Positions 14,609 to 22,566 of a DNA stretch of 64,000 bases are shown here, piece by piece. Both the position numbers and the translations under genes were made by a program. The stretch covers positions 10,416,001 through 10,480,000 of the forward strand of contig NC_015957.1 of the NCBI RefSeq assembly GCF_000147815.2, read 5' to 3'. The stretch's first letter is position 1. Each line of letters opens with the position of its first letter. Source of the DNA: Streptomyces violaceusniger Tu 4113. GTDB lineage: Bacteria; Actinomycetota; Actinomycetes; Streptomycetales; Streptomycetaceae. Under the pieces are notes generated by a model. That model worked only from the letters and a program-made list of their open reading frames with translations, was not told where the DNA came from and made no database searches.

Positions 14609-15609
14609 CCTAGATGATCGATTCCAAGGGGTCAGTGATCGTACGAGGTGAGCGAACGGAGGGTGGCTCGTCCGGTGTGATCGTTGTGCCAGATCACGGC
14701 GGTCAGCGCGAGTATTCGCTGCATGACGCGGGCGATGACACCTCCAGGCGTGCGCCCTCGGTGCTGTTCGAGGTCGAGTTGCCCCTTGAAGGTCTCGTTG
14801 ACCGACTCGATGACCTGCCGCAACGGCTTGAACAGGGTTCCGCCGGGCCGCTGCCGTTCGCCCTTGCGGGTCGGCCGTAGCAACTGGATGCCCTGCCGGG
14901 CGAGTTCCTGTTCGAAGGTGCGGCCGAAGTAGTGCTTGTCGCCGATCAGTGTCTGGCCGGGCCGGGCGGCGAGGAGGTCCGGTTCGGCCGCGAGCAGGTC
15001 CAGCAGTGTTTCGCGTTCGTCGGCTTTGGCTCCGGTCAGGGCGAAGGCGACGGGCAGGCCCTGGAGGGTGCACACCAGGTGGAGGCGCAGGCCCCAGAAG
15101 AAGCGGCTGTGGCTGGCGCAGTAGCCGTACTGGGCCCATCCGGCCAGGTCGGAGCGTTTGACGGTCTCCCGCGAGCGGCCGCATTCCACGGGTGTGGAGT
15201 CCACGGTCCATACGTCGTCGTTCCACACTGAGGTGCTGGTGGCCAGCATCCGGGTGATCCGGCGGAGCAGGTCGGCGGCTTTGCGCAGCCGCTTGTTGTA
15301 GCCGGGTTGCTGCGGCAGATACGGGAAGAGGTGGCGCAGGTGGGCCCGGGCATGCCGGAGCCACCTGGCCTCGGAGGTGAAACCGAGCATGGCCTGCATC
15401 ATCGCAAGTGTGACCAGCTCGGCGTCGGTCAGCTGCGGCGCGATCCCCACGGCCGGCCGCCACGGCGCCAAGTCCGGACGCTCCTTCAGCAGATCGTCGG
15501 TCGTCGCATAGAGTGCTGTCGCGAGGGTGTCCAGGTTGTTCGTCACAAAACGATCTTGGATGCCCTCGCTCTCGTCTCCGCAGGCACCCCTTGGAATCGA
15601 TCATCTAGG
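14609..15609 (-). mobile_element. IS982-type insertion sequence, apparently intact
   Basis: Near-perfect 23-base terminal inverted repeats (14609-14631 and 15587-15609, ending TAGATGATCGATTCCAAGGGG inward of the CC tip) bound a 1001-bp element with a single transposase gene. GTG at 14606-14608 and 15610-15612 is a possible 3-bp target duplication. Identical repeats and an open transposase suggest a recent insertion, just 48 bases upstream of the molbindin gene. Confidence 0.85.
14632..15546 (-). CDS. IS982-type DDE transposase
   Basis: This 304-residue protein has an N-terminal helical DNA-binding region and a DDE catalytic core: first Asp in WTVDSTPVECGRS (about residue 118), second in TLIGDKHYFGR (about 205), and Glu in VIESVNETFKGQLDLEQHRG (about 250). 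Order and spacing fit IS982. The gene starts with GTG at 15546 and ends one base inside the left inverted repeat, so the element has almost no spare sequence. There is no frameshift, so it is probably active. Confidence 0.88.
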   Translation of the reverse strand: MTNNLDTLATALYATTDDLLKERPDLAPWRPAVGIAPQLTDAELVTLAMMQAMLGFTSEARWLRHARAHLRHLFPYLPQQPGYNKRLRKAADLLRRITRMLATSTSVWNDDVWTVDSTPVECGRSRETVKRSDLAGWAQYGYCASHSRFFWGLRLHLVCTLQGLPVAFALTGAKADERETLLDLLAAEPDLLAARPGQTLIGDKHYFGRTFEQELARQGIQLLRPTRKGERQRPGGTLFKPLRQVIESVNETFKGQLDLEQHRGRTPGGVIARVMQRILALTAVIWHNDHTGRATLRSLTSYDH

Positions 15610-15656
15610 GTGAGGCGTATCAGGCCGTTGACCTCCGCCTCCGGGGTGGTGCACCC

Positions 15657-16079
15657 ATGAGTCTCAGCATCCGCAATCAGCTCCCCGCCACCGTCGTGTC
15701 CGTGACCCCGGGCGAGGCCATGGCCACGGTCCAGGGACGGCTGTCCGGGGGGCAGATGGTGACGGCCGCCGTGACCATGAGCGCCGTGAAGGAGCTCGGC
15801 ATCGGGGAGGGATCGGAGGTCACGGCGCTGGCCAAGGCCACTGAGGTGGCCCTGGCCACCGGGGAGGTCTCGGGGCTGAGCATCCGCAATCGTTTCCCGG
15901 GCACGGTCACCCGCCTCACCCTCGGGGCCGCCATGGCCACCGTTGTCATCGCCATCGGCGGTGACCAGGAGCTCACGGCCGCCATCACCCAGGACGCCGC
16001 GGCGGAGCTGGGGCTCACCGAGGGCAGCCGCGTCACCGCGCTGATCAAGTCGACCGAGGTGTCGCTCGCCACCGCGTAG
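15657..16079 (+). CDS. Di-Mop molybdate-binding protein (molbindin)
   Basis: This 140-residue protein consists of two tandem Mop (TOBE-like) domains, residues 1-70 and 73-140. Each begins with LSIRN(Q/R)(L/F)PGTV and ends with EVTALAKATEVALATG or a close copy. Molbindins bind molybdate or tungstate oxyanions in multimers and serve as storage or buffering proteins. ATG at 15657 starts the first domain exactly. The IS982 copy ends 48 bases upstream, so the native promoter may be displaced or replaced by IS-derived sequence. Confidence 0.9.
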   Translation: MSLSIRNQLPATVVSVTPGEAMATVQGRLSGGQMVTAAVTMSAVKELGIGEGSEVTALAKATEVALATGEVSGLSIRNRFPGTVTRLTLGAAMATVVIAIGGDQELTAAITQDAAAELGLTEGSRVTALIKSTEVSLATA

Positions 16080-16208
16080 GCCGATGCGTCTGTGGTGGTC
16101 GGGTGGTGGTCGGTCGATGGGCCGGTTGCCTGACGTCCCCGACCCCGCCCCGGCCCCGGTCCCGGTCCGCCAGATCGCGCCAACCTCTGCGCCCCCACCC
16201 CACGTATT

Positions 16209-16231
16209 TCTACAGTGCTGTAGATTTTAAC
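16209..16231 (+). promoter_or_regulatory. Palindromic promoter element of terD
   Basis: TCTACA (16209-16214), four bases, TGTAGAT (16219-16225), two bases, TAAC (16228-16231). The same layout occurs upstream of terB at 63414-63436. The TGTAGATT part resembles a -10 box, so a regulator on the palindrome would occlude the polymerase. It lies 30 bases before the GTG start. Confidence 0.6.
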
Positions 16232-16260
16232 TCCGGTCCACCGAGCACCTGGAGGAGAAC

Positions 16261-16836
16261 GTGGGAGTTTCCCTGTCCAAAGGCGGCAATGTCTCGCTGA
16301 GCAAGGAGGCGCCGGGCCTGAGCGCGGTCGTCGTCGGCCTGGGCTGGGACGTGCGGACGACGACGGGCGCCGCCTACGACCTCGACGCGAGCGCCCTGCT
16401 GTGCGACGAGGCCGGGAAGGTCGCATCCGACCGGCACTTCGTCTTCTACAACAACCTCACCAGCCCCGAAGGCTCCGTGGAGCACACCGGCGACAATCTG
16501 ACCGGTGAAGGAGAGGGCGACGACGAGGCCATCAAGGTCAATCTGGCCGCCGTGCCGGCCGAGATCGCCAGGGTCGTCTTCCCGGTCTCCATCCACGACG
16601 CGGACGGCCGCGACCAGAACTTCGGCCAGGTCCGCAACGCCTTCATCCGGGTGGTCAACCAGGCCGACAACGCCGAACTCGCCCGCTACGACCTGAGCGA
16701 GGACGCCGCGACCGAGACGGCGATGGTCTTCGGCGAGCTCTACCGCAATGGCGCGGAGTGGAAGTTCCGCGCGGTCGGCCAGGGGTACGGCTCGGGGCTC
16801 GCGGGCATCGCCTCCGACTTCGGCGTCAATCTCTGA
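16261..16836 (+). CDS. terD: TerD-family tellurium/stress-resistance protein
   Basis: This 191-residue protein is a full-length TerD: start [26 protein letters not shown] at about 31, YDLDASALL (about 40, first calcium-binding acidic group), [20 protein letters not shown] (about 64) and the [14 protein letters not shown] strand (about 120). Known TerD domains bind two calcium ions and take part in tellurite, phage and general stress resistance in the ter system. GTG at 16261 follows GGAGGAGAAC. The upstream palindrome matches that of terB. Confidence 0.93.
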   Translation: MGVSLSKGGNVSLSKEAPGLSAVVVGLGWDVRTTTGAAYDLDASALLCDEAGKVASDRHFVFYNNLTSPEGSVEHTGDNLTGEGEGDDEAIKVNLAAVPAEIARVVFPVSIHDADGRDQNFGQVRNAFIRVVNQADNAELARYDLSEDAATETAMVFGELYRNGAEWKFRAVGQGYGSGLAGIASDFGVNL

Positions 16837-16996
16837 CGCCCTCCCCCGCGGCCGTCGGGCCCGCCCTTCCCCCCTGAGGCGGGCCCGACGGCCGGTTCGC
16901 GCAGCCACGCGGTTCGCCTGGCCAGATGGCTCCCGCCGCCAAATGGCTCGCGCAGCTCACACGGTTCGGACACGGCTCCACGTCGAGGAAGCGGAC

Positions 16997-17746
16997 ATGA
17001 CCGCCCCACCCGGGTTACAGGCCGAGGACAGGCCCGACTTCGAGCGGGCGCTGCACCAGGCGCTGCGTATGGCGGAGATCCGTGAGGCCCTGCGGCGCAA
17101 CGGAGCCACCGGGGACGCGGACATCCAACGGCTGCGCTCCCAGGCACTGGTGGAGAGCGAGGCGATCGCGACGGCCGCCGCGCCCGAATACGCCGCGTAC
17201 CTCCGGCAACGCACCGCCGCGGCGATGAGCCCGTCCACCGCGCCCGTTACGCACGCCCTTTCTGCCTCGGCTGCCCCGTCTACTGCGGGCGCCCCCTCCC
17301 CCGCAGCCGGCGTCCGCGGGCTGCTGCCGGCGCTCGCCGTCCTCGCACCGGCTCTGGCCGGTGTCTCGGCCGCGGCCTTTCTGCTCCTCGGCGGACTGCT
17401 GAAGCTCTTTCACTCCCAACGCGAGCTGGCCGGGGCACTGTTGACCGCCGGGCTGACCAGCGCGACGATCGCGGCGGTCACTCTGGCGGCGGGAGTGGCC
17501 TGCCTGCTCGCCACCGCCGTACGCCACCGCACCTCGGCCCCCGACCAGCACCCGCGCTCCCAACGGCATCCGTACCCGTACCCGTCCCACGTCGGGCGCC
17601 GGGACGACGCGGCCGTGGCCACGGCCCGCGACGCCTGGCTGAGGGCCCTGCTTCACCGCGGCATCCTGCCGTTTCTGCGCGACCGGCTGAAGATGTCGCA
17701 AAAACCGTCTCGGATCAATCAGAAGAGCGAGAAAGGAAGCACATGA
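16997..17746 (+). CDS. Two-helix membrane protein coupled to TerD
   Basis: This 249-residue protein has a helical N-terminus (FERALHQALRMAEIREALRR), an Ala/Pro-rich linker, two hydrophobic segments at about 112-135 and 147-172, and a basic C-terminus. ATG at 16997 is the first conserved-looking start; the gene ends in ATGA shared with the next TerD gene, so both are translated together. I do not recognise the family. Its position between two TerD genes suggests it anchors or works with TerD proteins at the membrane. Confidence 0.75.
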   Translation: MTAPPGLQAEDRPDFERALHQALRMAEIREALRRNGATGDADIQRLRSQALVESEAIATAAAPEYAAYLRQRTAAAMSPSTAPVTHALSASAAPSTAGAPSPAAGVRGLLPALAVLAPALAGVSAAAFLLLGGLLKLFHSQRELAGALLTAGLTSATIAAVTLAAGVACLLATAVRHRTSAPDQHPRSQRHPYPYPSHVGRRDDAAVATARDAWLRALLHRGILPFLRDRLKMSQKPSRINQKSEKGST

Positions 17747-18333
17747 CCGTAAATCTGGCCAAGGGCCAGCGGATCAACCTGAGCAAGTCCGACGGGGGCG
17801 AGCTCAGCGCGGTGCGCATGGGCCTGGGCTGGCAGGCCGCGCCGCGCAAGGGGCTGCTCGCCCGGTTGACCGCCAAGGAGATCGACCTGGACGCCTCGGC
17901 CGTGCTCTTCGCCGGGCGGGAAGCCGTCGACGTCGTGTTCTTCCAGCATCTGACGAGCGACGACGGATCCGTACGGCACACCGGCGACAACCTCGTCGGT
18001 GGCACCGGTCAGGGCGGCGACGATGAATCGATCCTGATCGATCTGCAGCGCGTTCCGGCCCATGTCGATCAGATCCTGTTCACGGTGAACTCCTTCACCG
18101 GGCAGACCTTCGCCGAGGTGCAGAACGCCTTCTGCCGTCTGATCGACGAGACCAACGGACAGGAGCTGGCCCGCTACACCCTGAGCGGCGGCGGCCCCTA
18201 CACGGCCCAGATCATGGCCAAGGTGCACCGCGAGGGCGGGACGGGCGGGGCCTGGCAGATGTCGGCGATCGGCGCGCCCGCCACCGGCCGGACGTTCCAG
18301 GATCTGCTGCCGGTCCTCGCCTCCCACCTCTGA
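17743..18333 (+). CDS. Second TerD-family protein
   Basis: This 196-residue protein has the TerD pattern: LAKGQRINLSKSDGGELSAV, GLGWQAAPRKG, EIDLDASAVLF, HLTSDDGSVRHTGDNLVGG and EVQNAFCRLI. It carries a 10-residue basic insertion (AAPRKGLLARLTAK) before the first acidic loop, absent in the first TerD copy, and a longer glycine loop near 85. Calcium binding is expected from the conserved acidic residues. The start overlaps the preceding membrane gene (ATGA). It is probably a functional variant acting with that membrane protein. Confidence 0.9.
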   Translation: MTVNLAKGQRINLSKSDGGELSAVRMGLGWQAAPRKGLLARLTAKEIDLDASAVLFAGREAVDVVFFQHLTSDDGSVRHTGDNLVGGTGQGGDDESILIDLQRVPAHVDQILFTVNSFTGQTFAEVQNAFCRLIDETNGQELARYTLSGGGPYTAQIMAKVHREGGTGGAWQMSAIGAPATGRTFQDLLPVLASHL

Positions 18334-18434
18334 CCTGACGGGCAAGCCCTGACAAGCAAGCTCCTCTCCGCATCCGACAAGCGGGCTGAAACGGCCTGTG
18401 GCGCGTTTCGCACCGTCCGAGGGAGAATCTCAGG

Positions 18435-18863
18435 GTGACCGAGCGAAAGCCACCGGGCATCAGCTTCGAAACATGGGCCGACCGGCAGATCCGCGAGGCG
18501 GAGGAACGCGGCGCGTTCGCGAACCTCCCGGGAAAGGGAAAGCCTCTCCCGAGCCTCGACAAGCGCTACGACGATCTGTGGTGGGTCAAGGAGAAGATGG
18601 CCCGCGAGAATCTGTCGTTTCTGCCGCCGACACTCGTGCTGCGCAAAGAGGCGGAGGACGCGCTCGCCGCCGTGGAAAAGGCGCGATCGGAACGGAGGGT
18701 GCGGGAGATCCTCTCGGAGGTCAATGACAAGATCCGGGAGGCGATCCGGCGGCCCCCGCCCGGCCCGCCGCTCCATCTCACGCCCTTCGACATCGACGAG
18801 GTCGTCCGGGAGTGGCGAGAGCGCCGGGACCGGATGGAGCACGACGAGGACCGCCCCGGCTGA
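18435..18863 (+). CDS. DUF1992 (DnaJ-C28-like) protein
   Basis: This 142-residue protein has the DUF1992 pattern: FETWADRQIREAEERGAFAN, NLPGKGKPLP (about 33-42), then helices with ENLSFLPPTLVLRKEAEDAL. DUF1992 proteins are small, helical and widespread, and related to a domain of DNAJC28; the biochemical role is unknown. GTG at 18435 has GAGGGAG upstream. It follows the TerD cluster by 100 bases on the same strand and is closed by a strong hairpin at 18940. Confidence 0.85.
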   Translation: MTERKPPGISFETWADRQIREAEERGAFANLPGKGKPLPSLDKRYDDLWWVKEKMARENLSFLPPTLVLRKEAEDALAAVEKARSERRVREILSEVNDKIREAIRRPPPGPPLHLTPFDIDEVVREWRERRDRMEHDEDRPG

Positions 18864-18896
18864 CCACCGGCCGCTGATCGCCGAACACTGATACCA

Positions 18897-18931
18897 CTGA
18901 CCACTGACCGCTGACCGCTGACCGCTGACCG
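18897..18931. repeat. Five tandem copies of a 7-bp unit
   Basis: CTGACC(A/G) is repeated five times without gap between the DUF1992 stop and its terminator. It is non-coding, a possible slippage-prone tract. Confidence 0.8.
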
Positions 18932-18939
18932 CGACGAAG

Positions 18940-18969
18940 GTGGGCCGGGGCGCGTGCGCCCCGGCCCAC
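18940..18969. terminator. Bidirectional terminator hairpin
   Basis: Perfect 14-base arms (18940-18953, 18956-18969) around GT lie between the convergent DUF1992 and VOC genes and can serve both. Confidence 0.8.
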
Positions 18970-19022
18970 TCGTGGTTCAGGGTCTGCCCGATTCAGGGCC
19001 CATGTTCCAGGGCCGCCCCGGG

Positions 19023-19409
19023 CTACTCCTCGTTGCCGTACGGGCGAGTGATGATCTCCATGCCATGACCGGCCGGGTCCATGAAGTACAGCCCGCGCCC
19101 GCCGTGGTGGTGGTTGATCTCGCCCGGCTGCTTCAGATGGGGATCGGCGTAGTACGTGACCCCCTGCTGCCGGATCCGCTCGAAAGCCGCGTCGAACTCC
19201 TCGTCCGAGATGAGGAACGCGTAATGCTGCATGACGATCGACTCACCGGGAATGGTGGCGAAGTCCAGGGTGACGCCGTTACTCGTCTCCAGCGGAACGA
19301 ACGGGCCCCACTCTTCTCCCGCCTCGAGACCGAGGATATTCGCCAGGAATTCTGCGGATTCGCGGTTGTCCAGAGAATGGACGATCGTGTGATTCAACTC
19401 GACAGACAC
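19023..19409 (-). CDS. VOC-family (glyoxalase/dioxygenase fold) protein
   Basis: This 128-residue single-domain VOC protein has an N-terminal ELNHTIVHSLDNRESAEFLA, a central GVTLDFATIPGESIVMQHYAF, and the C-terminal RGLYFMDPAGHGMEIITRPYG with the usual DPxGxxxE metal-ligand motif. H in ELNHT and E in MEIIT are the likely metal ligands. Substrate is unknown; relatives act as lyases, isomerases or resistance proteins. GTG at 19409 follows GGAGG, which makes it better than longer in-frame options. Confidence 0.85.
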   Translation of the reverse strand: MSVELNHTIVHSLDNRESAEFLANILGLEAGEEWGPFVPLETSNGVTLDFATIPGESIVMQHYAFLISDEEFDAAFERIRQQGVTYYADPHLKQPGEINHHHGGRGLYFMDPAGHGMEIITRPYGNEE

Positions 19410-19533
19410 TGTGGAATGCCTCCGTAAGGCAATCTCACGGGCACCTCCATGCCTCACCCAGCCGGTGACCGACACGCGATGCCGTATCTCCGATCGTAGG
19501 CGGCACCACCTCCGACCGTCGAGGCCCAGTTCC

Positions 19534-20367
19534 TCAGCCGCACGCCACGGAGGCGGAATCCCCGTCGGCGGCTTCCTTCCTGACCGCCGCCACGTTGAAG
19601 ATCCCGCCCTCCGGGTCGCGCAGCGCCGCGACGCGCCCATAAGGGGTGTCGGCCGGCGGGGAGAGGATGCCGCCGCCGAGCTCCGCGGCGCGTTCGGCGA
19701 CCTCGTCGACGTCCTTCACGCAGAAGTAGACCCGCCAGCGGGGCCGGACGTTCGGGTCCGGGGCGGCCTCGAGGGCGCCGCCGCGCAGCCCCGCGACCGC
19801 CTTACCGTCGATATGGAGGACCACCCGGTCATGTTCGAAGCGGACGTCGCAGCGCTCGCGCTCCTGGCTGTCCCAGCCGAAAACCTGCCCATAGAAGAGC
19901 GCCGCCTCGAAGGCGTCGCGGGTGCGCAGCTCCAGCCATACGGGCGCGCCCGGTCTGCGCTCGCCCCACCAGGCGGAGGTCAGATCGCCCTCCCAGATGC
20001 CGAAGTTGGCCCCGTCCGGGTCGGCCGCCCAGGCCACCCGGCCGCTGCCGAACTCCAGCGGCCCGACCGCGACCGTGCCACCGCGCTCCTGGACGCGCGA
20101 GGCCACCTCGTCCGCGCTGTCCGCCGCGAAGTACGTGGTCCAGGTGACCGGGAGGGTCACCCCCGCCGACGGGGACGAGGCGCCGATGCCGACGGTCGGT
20201 ACGCCGCCCTCGGTGTACGCGATGGTGTAACGGCCGTGCCCCTGCCGGGTGGGGCGGAAGCCCCAGCCGAAGAGCTCTCCGTAGAAGGTGTGCGCGCGGT
20301 CCAGATCCGCTGCCATGAGACTCACCCAGCACGGTGCGCCCTGGACAGCACGGAACCTCTCCCGCAA
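19534..20367 (-). CDS. Two-domain VOC-family protein
   Basis: This 277-residue protein holds two VOC units, about residues 10-125 and 140-265. Each ends in a DPxG motif (AADPDGANFGIWEG and LRDPEGGIFNVAAV), and the first starts APCWVSLMAADLDRAHTFYGELFGW. It resembles Streptomyces hydroxylase-like glyoxalase proteins of unknown substrate. The start appears to be TTG at 20367 with GAGGTGAG upstream; a stop lies three codons further back in frame. Several usual metal ligands are replaced, so it may bind ligands rather than catalyse. Confidence 0.82.
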   Translation of the reverse strand: MRERFRAVQGAPCWVSLMAADLDRAHTFYGELFGWGFRPTRQGHGRYTIAYTEGGVPTVGIGASSPSAGVTLPVTWTTYFAADSADEVASRVQERGGTVAVGPLEFGSGRVAWAADPDGANFGIWEGDLTSAWWGERRPGAPVWLELRTRDAFEAALFYGQVFGWDSQERERCDVRFEHDRVVLHIDGKAVAGLRGGALEAAPDPNVRPRWRVYFCVKDVDEVAERAAELGGGILSPPADTPYGRVAALRDPEGGIFNVAAVRKEAADGDSASVACG

Positions 20368-20603
20368 AGCCGCTCACCTCACTCATGTCCCTGGGGGCGC
20401 CACAGGCGTCCCGCAGGCAGCCGTCATCGCTCGCGCTTCCTGCCCGATATCTCCACTTTCCTCTGATTTTGCGGTCGGCGCCACCTTGATGCCCACCGGC
20501 GCGCCCGCCCGAGCAGGGAGCACGTGCGTTGTGGCGCATCACACCGGGGCACGTCCGGCACCGGAGCATGGCCGGCCGGCCATGGCAGGGCAGTATTGCG
20601 CCC

Positions 20604-21881
20604 ATGTCGAACCTCCGCTCAAACATCGTCTCCTGGCTGGGCCGCAAGTACTTTTCGAGAATTCAGAAGAATGGCTTCGACTTGTCCAAGATGTCGTTCC
20701 TCCCGGACGCCACGCTGGCGCCGCTGAGGCGCGATGGACTCGACCCCATTGCCGACCTGTCCCGAACCAGGGCAAAAGAACCCATCAGTAAGATATGGCT
20801 ACCTTTCGGCATTAATGCCTGGCTCGTCACCGGATATGACGAGACCAAAGCGGTGCTCGGAAAGGCGAAGGGGTTCAGTTCCGATTTCACCAACCTCGCG
20901 GAACGGAACATCGGCGTCGCCCCGCAGCAGAATCCGGGAGGTCTCGGCTTCAGCGATCCACCGACGCATACGAGACTGCGACGCCTGCTGACGCCCGAAT
21001 TCACCATGCGGCGGCTCAGCAGGCTCACCCCGCTCATCCACTCCATCGTGGAGGAGCGCCTCGACGAGATGGCGGCGGCCGAGGGCCCGGTGGATCTCGT
21101 GGAGGCGTTCGCTCTCCCCATTCCCGCGCTGGTCATCTGCGAACTGCTCGGGGTGCCGTACGAGGACCGCGATGACTTCCAGCGCCACAGCACCGCGCGG
21201 TTCGACCTCTTCAGCGGGGCGAACGCCTCCCTCGGCGCGATGTCGGACTCCCTTTCCTATCTGCACGGGATCGTCCGGAAGCAGCGTGAGACGCCCGGCG
21301 ACGGGCTGCTCGGCATGCTGGTCAAGGAGCACGGCGATGAACTCGACGACCAGGAGCTGGCCGGGCTCGCCGACGGGGTGCTGACCGGCGGTCTGGAGAC
21401 GACCGCGAGCATGCTGGCCCTGGGCACGCTGGTGCTGCTCCAGGCCCCCGAGCACTTCGCCGCCATACGTGATCACGACGATGCCGTGGACCCGTTCGTG
21501 GAGGAGCTGCTGCGCTATCTCACGGTGGTGCAGGTGGCCTTCCCGCGATTCGCCCGCGAGGACATGGAGATCGCGGGCACGCGGATTTCCGCCGGCGATC
21601 TGGTGCTGTGCTCACTGAGCGGGGCCAACCGCGACGAGAAGCTGGGCCCGGACATGGAGCGGGTCGATCCGCACCGGCAGGCCCCCTCGCATCTGGCCTT
21701 CGGATACGGCATCCACCGCTGCATCGGCGCCGAGCTGGCCAAGATGGAACTCCGGGCCGCCTACCCCGCGCTCATCCGGCGGTTCCCGGAGATGCGACTC
21801 GCCGTACCGGCGGAGAAGCTCTCCTTCCGGAAGCTCTCCATCGTCTATGGCGTGGACGAGCTGCCGGTGCTGCTGAGGTAG
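20604..21881 (+). CDS. Cytochrome P450
   Basis: This 425-residue bacterial class I P450 has the I-helix motif GGLETTAS at about 262-269 (Thr for oxygen activation), K-helix EELLRY at about 300, and the heme loop AFGYGIHRCIGAELAKMEL with Cys at about 373. It needs ferredoxin and a reductase, none of which are adjacent. It stands alone, so the substrate cannot be guessed. The first 250 bases are less GC-rich than the rest. ATG at 20604 is chosen because a typical P450 N-terminus follows; a longer frame upstream has poor composition. Confidence 0.92.
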   Translation: MSNLRSNIVSWLGRKYFSRIQKNGFDLSKMSFLPDATLAPLRRDGLDPIADLSRTRAKEPISKIWLPFGINAWLVTGYDETKAVLGKAKGFSSDFTNLAERNIGVAPQQNPGGLGFSDPPTHTRLRRLLTPEFTMRRLSRLTPLIHSIVEERLDEMAAAEGPVDLVEAFALPIPALVICELLGVPYEDRDDFQRHSTARFDLFSGANASLGAMSDSLSYLHGIVRKQRETPGDGLLGMLVKEHGDELDDQELAGLADGVLTGGLETTASMLALGTLVLLQAPEHFAAIRDHDDAVDPFVEELLRYLTVVQVAFPRFAREDMEIAGTRISAGDLVLCSLSGANRDEKLGPDMERVDPHRQAPSHLAFGYGIHRCIGAELAKMELRAAYPALIRRFPEMRLAVPAEKLSFRKLSIVYGVDELPVLLR

Positions 21882-21985
21882 CGGAGCCCGGGGAGGGGAC
21901 GGGGTGAACGGGAGGGGCAGGGGCTGGGGCCGGAGAGGTGGGGACCGGAGGGGTAGGGGCCGGAGAGGTGGGACCCGGGGGAAGG
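21882..21985. repeat. G-rich low-complexity tract with two near-identical blocks
   Basis: The gap between convergent P450 and SnoaL-like genes contains about fifteen runs of three or more G on the + strand, and GGGGCCGGAGAGGTGGG occurs twice (about 21927 and 21958). It can form G-quadruplexes. There is no classical terminator, so this tract may be the stop signal. Confidence 0.6.
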
Positions 21986-22085
21986 GGCGGAATCGCGCAC
22001 TGAGGAGCTACGGACGGGTGCGGACGGAAACGTTCAAGCTGCTGCCCGGCATCACCCGCGAGCAGCCAGAAGCGTCCAGAACAGC

Positions 22086-22460
22086 TCAGAAGCGCTCGAC
22101 CATTTGCTCGCGCTCACGCGGAGGCTCGTACGGCGTCGGCCAGAAGTCGGTGATCGTCTGGATCCGGCCGTCCGCCGAGGCGGTGAAGAAGCTGATCGCC
22201 TGTGTCTCCTCCTCGTCCTCGCTGAAGCGCACCCAGGAGACCGCCTGCTCGCCGTCGGCGATGACGCGCTCGACCTCCAGACTCCACTCGCCCAGGTACT
22301 CGGCGTTGAAGCGGACCACGCCGTCCCGGCCGAGCACCCGCTCGCGGGTCTGCGGCAGTTCGTAGCGGACGTCGTCGGCGAGCGTGGCACCGAATGCCCG
22401 CCAGTCCCTGGCCTGGGCCGTTGCCCAGTATGTCTCCACTGTCGCGGCTATATCGGCCAT
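22086..22460 (-). CDS. SnoaL-like / NTF2-fold protein
   Basis: This 124-residue protein has the cystatin-like alpha+beta cone: ATVETYWATAQARDWRAFGA helix, then DDVRYELPQTRERVLGRDGVVRF, and C-terminal strands ending TITDFWPTPYEPP. Such proteins include polyketide cyclases, isomerases and many of unknown role. ATG at 22460 follows GGGGGAG. It is monocistronic, facing the P450 gene from the other side of the G-rich tract. No catalytic set can be named. Confidence 0.82.
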   Translation of the reverse strand: MADIAATVETYWATAQARDWRAFGATLADDVRYELPQTRERVLGRDGVVRFNAEYLGEWSLEVERVIADGEQAVSWVRFSEDEEETQAISFFTASADGRIQTITDFWPTPYEPPREREQMVERF

Positions 22461-22566
22461 CAGCTCCCCCTCGGTGTACGGCCCCCGTCCATCCCGCCGG
22501 GAACGTTATCCACAGGCGCGGGGCGACGCCAGCGCGTATGTCGGGGTGCGGCGCAGAATGGTGAGC

